Shown: piece after piece, positions 9,997 through 21,900 of the stretch
How the letters are laid out: every line of letters starts with the position of its first letter
Numbering within the stretch: position 1 is the first letter of the stretch
Made by a program: the position numbers and the translations under genes
The notes under the pieces: model-generated
What the model saw: only the letters and a program-made list of their open reading frames with translations
Database searches by the model: none
What the model was told of the DNA's origin: nothing
NCBI GenBank assembly: GCA_963920575.1
Contig: OY986967.1
Span: 11,278,061-11,342,060 of the forward strand
Direction: 5' to 3'
DNA length: 64,000 nucleotides
Origin: Narthecium ossifragum
Lineage: Eukaryota; Streptophyta; Magnoliopsida; Dioscoreales; Nartheciaceae

Positions 9997-11390
9997 TAGG
10001 TTGCATGTGCATTACACATGCCATGTGGCCATCATGTACACAAAACTTAATTTACGTTAGAGCTTTATCTCAAATATGAGTCGGCTAGCTGGCATGTGCA
10101 ATGCACATCCCTAACTGGCCAGGCTTGTTTAAAGGCTTTTATTGGATGGTTTGTTGTCATCGTGATGAATAGGAATTGTTTAATAAGAACGGGTTAACAG
10201 GTTCGATTTCATGCAAATCATCTAATATGTTGTCAAAACCCTCGACGCTCAATCATCCAATATGCAAAACATCCGATTTCCTTTTCCGCAGAGGCTGCTG
10301 CCGCATCTCCCTCGGAATCTGCCACCCTCTCCCGTCCTTTCACCCCTTCGACGCTGCCACTAGCCTCGTGTAACGTCGGCCAAGACCAATTCTTTCTCAA
10401 ATGAGTATGGGTTTTTTCTCCAGTCAGAAGTTGCCACTCCTTCGATAGCAATATAACAGCCTCCGCTCCCCTCCTTTCATCCCATTGATGCTTCGATTGA
10501 CCTTGCCTAACCCTGCTGCCACCATCTTGATGCCCGCCAAAACCCTCGAGGTTCGATCTCTCCCGCCGAAAGCTACAACCCGTTCGACGACAGCAGATTA
10601 GCCCATGCTCCCCTCCTTCACCCCTTCGACGCCTCGATTGACCTCACCTAACCCCGCTGCCACCATCCCTGACGCCGGCCAAGACCAGTTCTTTCTCCAA
10701 CGAGATTATGGGTTCTTTCTCCATGTTTTTATCGCTATTTTGTTGTGAATTAAATAATATAATATTGTTATTTGATTTCAATCATCATTTTCCCAAATCT
10801 TTTTCTTTTTTTGACTAATCTAGTTCACGAAAGAAACTTGAATGTGCTTAGTAATGATCTTAGTAATGATCTAGCATGAATAAACCTTGCCGAGTTTTTT
10901 TCCATCAGATTCATGAAAAAATACAGATTTGTTCTAGCCATTTGGCTATTTTGGATTTCTGAGTAGTTGATATACTCTCTAGTCTTTAAGTGGTTCTAAC
11001 GTCGTGATCGTTAGATCGCATCGACCCAACTCATAGTAGCCAAGTAAGAAGGTATCAAGGCAACAACCTATGTTCATGTCTCGTTTGTATGGATGCTTGC
11101 AATAGAGTGGCATTTCCATCTCATCATACAAGTAGCTAATTAAGATGTTCAGGAACTCTATTGTCACAATAAGTGACAACATTGTCAAAGGATTTAAGTG
11201 GATGATTAGGATCTAATCACGTTCCTAGCTTATTTCAAGCCATGCAAAATGTAATGAAGCCCCTTACGGTTTTGTCAAGCTTAAATTGTTGAATTGTTAT
11301 TCACTGTAATTGTCTATCATGAATTCCGAACTAATAATATTGGCAATGCTGGTAAAAAGTACAAAACCATGGAGCATGGGAACTGTCTAT
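9997..11390. other. Unassigned sequence with diverged direct repeats
   Basis: No gene is supported. Bases 10300-10730 contain diverged direct repeats about 300 bp apart: 'cggccaagaccaRttctttctc' occurs near 10378 and 10677, and 'caccccttcgacgc' near 10340 and 10619. The GC-rich, stop-rich text looks like a decayed gene or transposon remnant. Bases 10740-11390 are AT-rich and show nothing recognisable. Confidence 0.5.
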
Positions 11391-13653
11391 TGGTGAATAA
11401 ATTTTATATCTCGCAAGGATACGAATCGGTGTGATCAGTATAGTAGCAAGACGAGTATCATACCCACAGAGATTTGTAGAAATTATTAGAGTAAAACGCT
11501 AATGAACAGAAAAGAAAGAAAATAAGGAAGGGAAAATAAGAAATATGAAGTCTAGAAAATAGATGATCTAATAACGAAATAAGAAAGCGATGGAAATATG
11601 ATGGATGAATACTAAGGTTCCGATTTCACCATAACATCCTCATTCTATGCATTGAATCAATCAAGATCTCAGTTTAATTCCAAGATGATCCGTTCGATCG
11701 CGGTCTTCACCAAGTACCCCCAATTAACCCTAGATAATGAACCCATAACTAAGTGTTAACCAAGAATCCATTACGTTCTGAAGAAAAATTAAGAACCAAG
11801 AAGTGTCTAAGCTAGAACCCGGCTTCGACTAAATCTCATTCATTCATAGATCCTGCGAGATTAGGGCCCAACCTCACATAACACAATCTATAATACTTTT
11901 ATTGGCCAGATAAAGGTATTTAAGATCTCAGTTCTAATAATGAATGAAACAAGAAATATAAACTGATTAAATAAATATGATCCAATAACATAGAATGATT
12001 CAGTTAGGCTACATCGGTTCCTTAGCAAAGAAATTATCCACTCATGTTCATCTTGATGGCAAAAAAACTAATGAAGAAATAAGATGAGGAAAAGAAAAGA
12101 AAATCAAGCCTGGAACCCGTCTCCTCTCCTCCAAACGCTGCCAAAAAGCCCCCCTTCTAAGTGCTGGACAACCTACTTATATAAGTGTAAGAAACCCTAG
12201 GGTTTATTTCAACCATTGGATTAAATCTGGTCTGTTCGTTTTCAAGACGTCCGACAAAGGATCGATCTTCTTAAGGATAAAGATCGATCTTCTTTCTTTT
12301 GTCAATTTTCGTAACCTGGTTCGCCCCGACTAAGATCGATCTCTTTAAGGAAAGGATCAATCTTCTTTCTCCATAGACTACGTTCCTTCCAAAACGCCCA
12401 GGTTCAGATCGATCTTCTCAAGGAAGAGATCGATCTCTTTCATCACTTGTTGACTACACCCATAAAGGATCGATCTTTCTAGTTAAGAATATCGATCTTT
12501 TTTTCCAACTTTCTTGTTTTCGCTCACAGTCGATCTTCGTATCGACCCTGCGAAGTATTTTTCTTGACAGAAGCTGACGGTCGACCGTGAGCGCGACGGT
12601 CTACCGTGAGCGCGACGGTTGACCGTGGGACTTTTCATCTCTGCATACATAAGAGATCGATCTTTTATGTAAGGAAGATTGATCTTTTATTTCCTGCATC
12701 TTTCTTCTGCTATTCTGCCCTGCACACTGGTACGGAAAACACTATAACTTCCTATATGCAGCTCCAAATCACGAACCGTAAAATTCTCCCGAAACTAGAT
12801 TTCAAGATCTTTCTTATGGTTACTTGGTGAAGTTTACTAGATTATTATAACCATCTCCCGAAACTAATTTTATATCTATATGTTGCTTCACATAATGAAC
12901 TCATTCTAGGGCATATAGGAACAAATCATTCATCTAACATATAATAATAATCATACCAATAGATAAGAACATAAAAACAATCCATTCAATCATCAAACGT
13001 ATGATTTACAACTCATAATCTATAAAAAACCCTAATAAATAACTTTACTACATCATAGAATCCCTAGGCTAGGGTTTAGGTACTCATCTTAAGAAGAGGA
13101 CACCTTGATGAAGGTTGTTGAAGCCATCCATCCATGGATCTTCTCCCAAAGATCTAACCCTAACCCTAATTTGTGGAAAAGAAGCTAAGAGAAACCCTAA
13201 GAGATCAACAAAATTCGGCCATGGAAGGCTGCCAAAACGGCCCCAAAGAAGGTTATTTATAGCCTAAGACAAACCCTAACTCGGATTAGTCAATTTCCTT
13301 TTTCTTCTGCACCTCTGTACTAAAAATAGCATATCTTCCTCTAGAAAACTCCAAATCACGAACCGTAAAAAGTTCTGGAATCTAGACTTCAAGAGCTTTC
13401 CAACCATGTATAGCACATCATCTGATTCTTCTTGAGAAGGTACAGTTTTGATGTCAAAGATGGTCCATCTTTGCTCCTTTGCTCTTTTGCTCCTAGCAGG
13501 TTCTTTATTTGTTCGTTTTAGCACCAAACTTGATCTAATCTTCGCTGAGGGTCCTTAAGCCTGAAATGGGGAAAATACAACCAAAATAGCATTGCTCAGA
13601 GACTAACAAGACCTAGTTAAAGGGGCGATTTGTGCACTTTTCACGTCTTATCA
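11391..13653 (-). mobile_element. Element J, 3' LTR (mosaic)
   Basis: The right part (about 12880-13653) matches the 5' LTR of J (18925-19728) almost base for base, ends ...GTCTTATCA, and adjoins a polypurine tract, so it is the 3' LTR of a minus-strand gypsy element. The left part (11391 to about 12815) does not match that LTR. It resembles another LTR of the type I style, with GATCGATC pairs at 12260, 12334, 12407, 12468 and 12655. The join lies between 12815 and 12890. The composite is 2.26 kb against 1.54 kb for the 5' LTR. No 5-bp target duplication is visible. Confidence 0.6.
12576..12632. repeat. Three 19-bp repeats with a GGTCGACC-type palindrome
   Basis: Units start at 12576, 12595 and 12614 and read gacggtcgaccgtgagcgc with one changed base each in units two and three. 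The core ACGGTCGACCGT is a perfect 12-bp palindrome in unit one. A single further copy lies at 20450 in an unrelated LTR fragment. Confidence 0.9.
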
Positions 13654-16086
13654 CACCCCCAACTTGATCTTTGCTAGTCCTCGAGCAAAGCAAGATAAAA
13701 ATAGACATAAAACAGTAAATCTAACTAGCCACTTTCGTAGGACTCACGATTACACTTAGCACGTGTAACAAGCCTTTAAACCCCTGGGTGGCCCCAGTGG
13801 AGGAGTTATAGTCTCCTGAGGGTTTCCAGTGATGATACCCACAAACATCAATACATCCCCTTAACTATGCTATTAGAAATCTATCATAAGACTCATCAAC
13901 TCCAATGCACGAATCAGAAATATTACCCATGAACGTACCCTTCAACTTCTAGTCACATAAAGATATAACAAAGCAAAACATGCCATAACATACTTCCAAT
14001 ACTTCAACATATTTACTCATGATCGAAAATAACTTTAACACTCCAGTGTGTGAATAGAGTTCCACATGCTTCTGAGTATCCATTATATCCAAACATTCAA
14101 CTATTCAAGATCACTATCCTGAGTCAGCATATATTTTCCACTTATCACATAACAATCTCTGTTTTTTTTTTCTACAAGGAACTTCAACCGTTTTACGCGA
14201 ACAGCACGCTGGCCAGGCACACTGGCCGGTTACTAAGTATGAAGTCGTTTTTTTTTCTTTTTTTTTCCATTTCATTTCAGGTAATTCAACTGTTTTACAC
14301 GAACAGCACGCTGGTTAGGCACACTGCCCGGTTACTAAGTTGAACACCCTGCACTTTCAGACATATATACTTTTTGCGAACAGAGAATTGCATATATTCA
14401 TGTATCTTCTATGACATGACAAAGAACTGTAAATCTATCCCAGTTTCAGGCTCAGAATCTAATTTCAACTCTTCGACATGTGAAAGTGAACATGTGCAGT
14501 AGGATATGTCAAGCTATTCTTAAATCATGGTAAAAGTGTTAAGGTATAGAAATAATATCAGGCATTGTAAAAATTTACTATCCCTTATATACCATACAAG
14601 CATCAGAATAATTCATAAAATAAATTTCTAAAACAAGCATCTTTGTCAATAACTCTCATAATTTCATTCCTTTGGCACAATTCAAGGGATGTACAACATG
14701 TGGTTATCTTAAAATAAATAAATAAACATGAATTCCTAGAATTCTACCCCCCAACTTAAATGTAATTGTCCTCAATTACACTAAGTCATAAAAATAAAGC
14801 AAGGTATAAAGGGTAGAGATCACCATATGATCGTGTCAGAATAGTCGGCTTCCAAATTATAATCACCATATTGGCCACATAATGGAAACATCGCCACCGA
14901 CGAAATGCATGTCTCTAGAAAATATGATCTATATTTGGTATAAATATCCGCCCATGAGCAATGTACAAAGGAACACCTGCCATAAAAATACCTTTCCAAA
15001 GAAAAATCAAGTAGAATAAATGGAAAATATATCATGAATAGCAAAAAAGGCATATAAATTATTAAAAATTTCGGCAGAGTCTCCTTTGTATTTCTTGAAT
15101 ATGTAGCCTGTACAACCATTCATCCACATAATTTAAAATATAGACATTAAAATATATTAAATCATCCACGCATAACATCTAAAATAATCAGCGTCCATAA
15201 TATCTTCCGGATTGATGATCATGACTGTCCAGTCGGAAAACTGGGTGTTGGAGTATATGGATCGCGTCCATCAGTAATCGGACAGCTGAGAACTTGCCGA
15301 TGGCGGATCGACGGTGAAACGTCGTCGCCGGAGGACGAGAAGGGCTGGGATAGAATCGTGGAGGGCCAAGGAGTTTTTCGGTAAGCTCTGATCGAAGCAT
15401 CGTGGCCTCCAGACGACGGAATGGCGGTGGATGGCTTTGAGGAAGATGGCCGGAGTTGGAATCCGGCGGTCGGAGCTTCAGTCTAGATAGGCAAGGATAG
15501 CGGAAGGATCGTGGAGGCCGAAGGAACTCACCTATGAGATTTAATTTCAGAATAGGAGTTCCGGGAGGCGAATAGAAGATAGTCGGAGGGGTTGAGACCG
15601 TTGGTGGTGAGATCCAGTGATCTAAGCCGCAAGCAAAGTTTTTGATGGTTGGGAAGTGTTCGTGGCAGCCGGAAGATGCTTCTGGAGGTGACTAAGGGCG
15701 GTGGGAAGCAGTGGAATAGGTGATCAGAGATGGCCTGTGAAACAGGGGAGGCTTATCGGCGTCGGAGGAGCTGATGTTAAGGGAAGAAGAGGACGTGAGG
15801 AGGTAGAGGAGAAGATGGCGGTGATGTAGGTGTTGGTTTGGAGGGACGGGGATGGCCGGAGAGACAGCGACGGTGGGCAGCGTCATCGGCTCGGGGACGA
15901 GCCAACGAGCCGTGAGAAAAAATAGAGCGGGAGGAGAGAGGAAAAACGAGGAAAAGAAAGGAAATTTAGGAAAAATCCGAAAAAAATAGAAACAAAACAT
16001 AGAAAAATCTTTAAAATTAAGGAAAATTCTAAAAACTCAGGAAAAGTATGAAAAACTACTAGGTTGCCTCCCAGGAAGTGCTCGGT
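13654..16086 (-). mobile_element. Element J, 3' noncoding region
   Basis: A polypurine tract (AAGTTGGGGGTG on the minus strand, 13654-13665) touches the 3' LTR. Direct repeats of about 55 bp with a 102-bp period lie at 14183 and 14285 ('gaacagcacgctgg'). Bases 15290-15910 are GC-rich, CGG-rich and host-gene-like, but no family is recognisable. Bases 16060-16110, next to the ORF end, carry the 'gttgcctcccaggaagtgctcgg' phrase common downstream of the coding region in plant gypsy elements. There is no pol, integrase or RNase H reading in any frame. Confidence 0.6.
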
Positions 16087-17884
16087 TTATCGTCTTCCGC
16101 TCGACGTTATGCTATAAAGATCAAAACCGAATTTGGGTGGGCGATGGTTCCAAGTGAAGAAATACATTGATTGAAACATATAGAAGATGTGCAAACATAA
16201 TTCATCAAAGATGAAAGACTGGTCCCAAGTAATGAAATCATTAAAAAATTTAGTTAGTGACCAATCACCATCCTGCAAACCATGTGTTTCAATAAATCTG
16301 TCTATCATCATATAGGCTTTTGGTGGTCGATGGGTGAAAGTAAAGAAATACATGTTCCTAAGAATGGCGAGGAGATGCAAACATGTTTTATCAAAGAATA
16401 AAGAAGGATTCATGGCAAATAATTCAGTAAAAGTTTTAATCATGGGCCAATTGTCATCCTTCAAGCCATGAATTTCAATAAAAAGATCCATCCTCAAGTG
16501 GTCTTTTGGAGGTCGATGATTTGAGGTAAAGAAATACATGGTCCGAAGAAGGGTAAAGCCATGCAAACAAGCTTCGTCAAAGAAAAAGGGAATGTCCGTA
16601 GCAAACAAAGTGCTAGAAGGATGAGAGGTCTTTATAAGATCTTTGATGAAGTTTCGATGAAAATGAGCATAGTCTCTACTCAAAATAAGGTCTATCCTCC
16701 CGAAATGTTCAACTAGTGTGCATGGCATGAATGGTAGAAGCTCAAATTGAGGCTTTCTATGAGAGGTTTGGCTAACATCACTAGATTCCTCATTATCATT
16801 TAAACAAGGCAAAACACCATCATCATCCAACACATCAAAAACCGGTAACTTATCATTATATGTACTTTCATCACCATAATCATCAAAAATCGGTAAAATA
16901 TTACTCGCATATGATGCCTCAAGTACTGGCTCATTATCATTAAAAATATCATTCACCGGTAATTACTTATCATACTGAACATTATCATCAATAGCATACT
17001 CACACACCGGTAAGTCCTCATGAAACATATCAATGACATCAAATACAGGCAATATCTCCTTAGTCACATTATCATCAATTTGTTCATCGAAAACCCGCAA
17101 GTTATCATAAACCCTACCACCATCACATGCCTCAAAATCATTAACCGGACAAGCATTATCAATATCATCATTAATCGTAAGAGGCTCTAAGTCACACATG
17201 CGTTCATCACTATCATCATTGTCATGAACAATATGAGGCAGTTGTCCATTCAACCATTTAGTATGTTGCGCCGACCAGAATTCATCAATAATATCCTCAC
17301 ATATCGGCGAAACATCATTCAACTCATCATGAACAAGTGAAGTCTCATTAGGGATCGCATAATTGCATGTGTCACTAATATTGGTAACTTGGGTATCACA
17401 AGTAACATCATTAGAATTAGAGAGTGCCGACTCATTCCTACAATCATCAACCGCATCATCGTAGGATTCCATCAAAGATGTGAGTTGCTCAATTTGGGCT
17501 TGTATCCTAGCTATTGATTGCGACTGGGAATGCACAATTTCTACTAAAGATGGATCTACTTGTGCTTGCGGTTTCAAAGAAACAGAATGCTCATACCAAT
17601 GTTGGGGTGGTGGGTATTGGGGTCGAGAAGGATAAGACGGTTCAAAACTAGGTGCATAGTGCGGGTTAGGATAGTAACCTTGGTGTTGAACATTCGGAGG
17701 ATAGTAACCTTGGTATTGCCAATTGGGGTATGTATGACTACTCAAATTCGGATCATAAGAGTATGCATGCAAATTATATGCTGGATTTGAACAATCATGT
17801 GTCATTAACGTAAGCGGGTGTATGACTAGATGGTAAAGAATAATCATGTAATGCATCACCCGGTGGCATATACTTATCGGCCAT
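16087..17884 (-). pseudogene. Element J accessory ORF, acidic with HRPPK repeats
   Basis: The first ATG at 17884 reads MADKYMPPGDALHDYS. A frame shift near 17805 and one in-frame TAA at 16963-16965 break an otherwise continuous reading of about 600 residues. The N-terminal part is rich in Tyr, Pro and Asn (PNWQYQGYYPPN, YPSRPQYPPP) and is followed by a heptad-like helix SIARIQAQIEQLTSLME. Both resemble the segment behind the capsid in plant gypsy Gag. Then comes about 150 residues of Asp/Glu-rich sequence (NDDIDNACPVNDFEACDG). The C-terminal part is three repeats of about 60 residues, each with FFFDEACLH..LLR.MYFFT..HRPPK. I recognise no enzyme domain. A related protein is in element K (33625-34515). 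The role is unknown; it sits where pol should be. Confidence 0.7.
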
Positions 17885-18170
17885 GTATATCAATCAAAAC
17901 AATCAAGGATCACACCAAAAAGATAGAAATACGTTACAGTGGATGGTCCAAGAATGAGACGCCCGTCGTCGCTTAGATGTTGTCAAATCTCGCACGGCGG
18001 TGTCTTCTATCAACACAAAGATATAGAAATGTTAGCACAAATTCTATTTTTGTACTTTTAAATTTTAATTTTTTTATGATTTTCGTTTTTTTTATAAATA
18101 AATAAGAACAAAAGAAACAACTAGTTGGAAGCAACTACACTAAGTAAACAACTTAAAACCCTAATTAATT

Positions 18171-18187
18171 CCCCGGCAACGGCGCCA
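18171..18187 (-). other. Element J primer-binding site (tRNA-Asp)
   Basis: The plus strand reads CCCCGGCAACGGCGCCA, identical to the 3' end of plant tRNA-Asp, so the minus-strand RNA carries its complement (TGGCGCCGTTGCCGGGG). It starts six bases inside the LTR boundary at 18194. This site is used by Athila/Tat-type gypsy elements. Confidence 0.93.
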
Positions 18188-18193
18188 AAATTT

Positions 18194-19728
18194 TGACACG
18201 CCTTGAAAAGTGTCGTAGTCTTAAAAAGTACGCCAAAATTAGAAATTTATAATCCGAATCACTAACTAACTACTTTATGGGAAGATAGCAATGAGCCCGA
18301 GTCGAATCCACAGGGAACTAATGGTTTAAGTCGTATACTAGGTATAATTCCTAGCCAAGGAGTTGGGAAAAAGATAATCTTTCGGATTTTATCTAGAACT
18401 AAATTAAAAAGATAAGAAAACGAATAACTAATAAAAGATAAGATAATGCCAAGGAAATCTAATCAATAATAAAGAACTTACTAGGTATTCCTAATATAAG
18501 AGCGAATAAATCAACTCAGATAATTCATATAGTCGATAGGTGAATGGCTAGAACTCCTACCGCTCAATGACGATCAATAAAGTCCGACGTCGGGATAATA
18601 TCAAGAATGGATATTGGTAAGTAATCAAGATGGTTCTGGCACCTTGAGATCGCCTAATAGAATGTATCAAGGATTAGAGTTACTCTAGTGGTTCTGGCAC
18701 TAGCGTTGTGGTACTAGCACATACGAAATCTTTAATCTTGAATTAAAATGAATAACGGATTAAGAAGCGGTCATAATGATTCTAGCATTATGTGTAATGG
18801 TCCTAGCATTACAAGACTCTTAATCTCGAGAAGGAAATCCTCACATCCATGGTCCTAGCACGGATGTTTGATGAGAATCTCTAATCTCAAGCCCTAACAT
18901 GCACAAAACTTAGTCATATCGGAACAAATCATTCATTAAACATGTAATAATAATCACACCAATAGATAAGAACATAAAAACAATCCATTCAATCATCAAA
19001 CGTATGATTTACAACTCATAATCTATAAAAAACCCTAATAAATAACTTTACTACATCATAAAATCCCTAGGTTAGGGTTTAGGTACTCATCTTAAGAAGA
19101 GGACACCTTGATGAAGGTTGTTGAAGCCATCCATCCATGGATCTTCTCCCAAAGATCTAACCCTAACCCTAATTTGTGGAAAAGAAACTAAGAGAAACCC
19201 TAAGAGAACAACAAAATTCGGCCATGGAAGGCTGCCAAAACGCCCCCAAAGAAGGCTATTTATAGCGTAAGACAAACCCTAACTCGGATTAGTTAATTTC
19301 CTTTTATTTTTCCCGCATCGCCCAAGGAGATCGATCTCCTTTGGGATGATGAGATCGATCTAGTTTTCAGTAACTGCTTCTTCTGCACTTCTGTACTAAA
19401 AATAGCATATCTTCCTCTAGGAAACTCCAAATCACGAACCGTAAAAAGTTCTGAAATTTAGACTTCAAGAGCTTTCCAACCATATATAGCACATCATCTG
19501 GTTCTTTCTGATCAGGTACAGTTTTGATGTCAAAGATGGTCCATCTTGCTCCTTTGCTCTTTTGCTCCTAGCAGGTTCTTTATTTGTTCGTTTTAGCACC
19601 AAACTTGATCTAATCTTCGCTGAGGGTCCTTAAGCCTGAAATGGAGAAAATACAATCAAAATAGCATTGCTCAGAGACTAACAAGACCTAGTTAAATGGG
19701 CGATTTGTGCACTTTTCACATCTTATCA
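18194..19728 (-). mobile_element. Element J, 5' LTR
   Basis: TGACACGCC...CATCTTATCA on the plus strand, 1,535 bp, directly beside the primer site. Bases 18925-19728 pair with the 3' LTR (12880-13653). It includes a telomere-like 'ctaaccctaaccctaat' near 19157, a GATCGATC pair at 19329/19353, and the hairpin array at 18626-18885, which falls toward the primer-site end and therefore in the R/U5 or leader part of the RNA. Confidence 0.88.
18626..18885. repeat. Six hairpins with near-constant core and covarying arms
   Basis: Each unit has a 7-nt core (GTTCTGG, GTACTAG, ATTCTAG or GTCCTAG) bounded by TG...CA and flanked by complementary arms that differ from unit to unit: TCAAG/CTTGA near 18626, CTAGTG/CACTAG near 18685, a looser GTTGTG/CACATAC near 18705, CATAATG/CATTATG near 18772, TGTAATG/CATTACA near 18791 and ACATCCATG/CACGGATGT near 18853. 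Different paired arms around one core indicate that the fold, rather than the base string, is kept. Confidence 0.75.
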
Positions 19729-21352
19729 CACGCCTAGCCTAGAATGCATCTAATGCAATCAATTACACGTATGCTCACACGCATAGATAAGATTTCAGGC
19801 ATGCAACATGATGCCAAATAATGTACAGGGCTAGGCGTAGCACATAGCTCGCCAAGAGGTGAGCATAGCAAAGTTTTAGATAAAGAGGATAAATAGGTAC
19901 AACTGGCCTACAAGTCTCCACGAGGCTTGACAAACAATGTAGATCAACATTTAATATAAATTTTGGCATTACGACGGCATCCACGAGCCGTCAATCAAAA
20001 TTACTAAATACGGGATACAACCCCGACTAGCCAATCAAACAACTACTTTAACTAACAACAAAATAGGTTATGCCCCTGGCACACGCTGGCTAACATCGGG
20101 GTTATTAGTCAAAGCAGTCAGGCACACATTCGACCTATTTATTCTACACATCCCAAGGGGTGCATTTGGAAGAAAAAATATATTTTACACATACGGCAAA
20201 ATCACGTTCCAACATTCGATAAATCCCTCGAAAGACTGCTACTATTAGCATACATGCTTCCTAGAATCATTAGCTATTATTCCCAAAAGAAAAACAAATC
20301 AAAAGAATCACGAAATTCACCATTTAAGGGTGGCAGTTGATGTGACGGTTGATCGTGGGGCCTGGGTATATAAAGCTGGGAATGGCGGTCGATCCATGTA
20401 TCGACCTTGAGAAGCTATTTTGGGGATTTGAGGGTCATAGTCTATGCGACGGTCGACCGTGGAGTCTGGCTAAAACAAAAAATCATGAGACTCTGTTCTG
20501 ACACAGCTTGGGATAAGATTCACCAAAATTCACCAAAAAAATATCAAGTTAATTGGGTCTGGAAGAAGACTCAAGGATCTCCAACTTTTTATGTTACAAG
20601 TTTCCAGAGACTATGCATAAACAGTGCTCCGATCAGGTTTGAACATGCAGTTTCGGTGAAGAATAGAATCCAAAATTTAGATGAGGAAAGATGCTTAAAT
20701 CAAGATTAACTCGAAATAAAACCCAATGAAACTTCAATAAGATATTAAGCAATCCTAGAAGAACATTCTAACATAAAGAAATCAAAGAACAATCAAACTA
20801 AACCATAAATTTAGCTTAAACGCAAGAACCCTACCTCTGTTGCTAAACCAACCGCTAAACCTTACTGAAGATGACTTCCTCCTCCTCATTGTCACCTCCA
20901 AGTTCGGTGGGGAACGCCAGAGCTCTCTCTCTCTCTCTCTCACGGCTTCACTCTCGATGGGAAGAAAAGAGAAGGAAGGCCGTGGGAAACAGAGGAAGGA
21001 AAAAAAAGAACGCAGCAGCGTAAGGGAAGGGGTATGTATAAAGTTCTGCGCCGACCTGCTATAGTGCTTGCGAACTGACCTACTACAGTGATGATCGATC
21101 ACCCTCAGGGCTGAGAGCTGCCCTTAAAGGTTAAGCCCTCACGCCCGGGCTCGGGTCCTTCGACCCCATGCCGCCAAGGGTCCTAGCAAACATATACATC
21201 ATTCAAAGGGGAGTCTTGTGTGCACCACACATGTGTGAAACCAACCACCAAGGCCCACCTACGCGGTCGAACCAGGTCAGAATGTGACCAAACAAGGGCA
21301 ACAGGGCAAGGCCTACCTACGCGGTCGACCCAGGTCAAAGGAACGGGTCCTG
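19729..21352 (+). mobile_element. LTR fragment, family of 38987-42891
   Basis: It opens in mid-element with 'gcctagcctagaatgcatctaatgcaatcaa', which matches 41940 and 40170, and closes with 'ggaacgggtcctgaca'. The 5' half is missing at the boundary with element J. It contains 'ctacacatcccaagggg' near 20146 and a ct-microsatellite near 20922. The GC-poor text has only chance ORFs. Confidence 0.65.
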
Positions 21353-21900
21353 ACAAAAATAATTGTTGGGAGCTATTTTGGGAGACTTGGAAGCTCAAGT
21401 ATGAGAGGGAAGATGCAGGAAACATGGCAAGAACACCAAGGGGATTATTTGTGTATATTTTAACTAGTTTATTTTTCATTTTCATCATTCTTGAGAGGTT
21501 AACTTTTGAAATACTACTTTAAGTTGTGAAGTAGACTTTGAGAGAATCCAAGAGTGACTTGGAGGATACCCAAGCGGTCTTGGGAGAGCGTTGTAAGGTT
21601 CCGAAGCACCTGGAAGCTTGGTGGAAAACTTGTAAAGGGGATTTGCAAGTAGTAAAACCTCAAGTAGGACCCTTGAGTGAAGTAGTAAAACCAAGAGTTG
21701 GGTCGAACCACTATAAAATTGGTGCACTCTCTCTAACTCTCATCTCATCTTTTATTTACTGATTTTAATTGTTTTTCATTTCATTTCCAAGCATCCAAGA
21801 TTCATAGACTACTACCTAGGTTTTCCAATTATCGCATTTTTTGAATAGAGTCCAATTGATCCCCCCCTCCCCCCTCTTGGACCTTCACATAAGAGTGGCG
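21353..21900 (+). mobile_element. Possible copia (Sirevirus-like) LTR end
   Basis: The order 'aagagttgggtcgaaccactataaaattggtgcactctctc', a T-rich stretch, then 'ttgatccccccctcccccctcttgg' and 'cacataagagtggcgc' resembles the R/U5 end of Maximus/SIRE-type copia LTRs. No primer site or target duplication is visible, so this is a weak assignment. Confidence 0.35.

Noticed and set aside
19157..19175. Interstitial telomere repeat
   Set aside because: Only about two and a half CCCTAAA-like units, present in both J LTRs; too short to mean a telomere scar.
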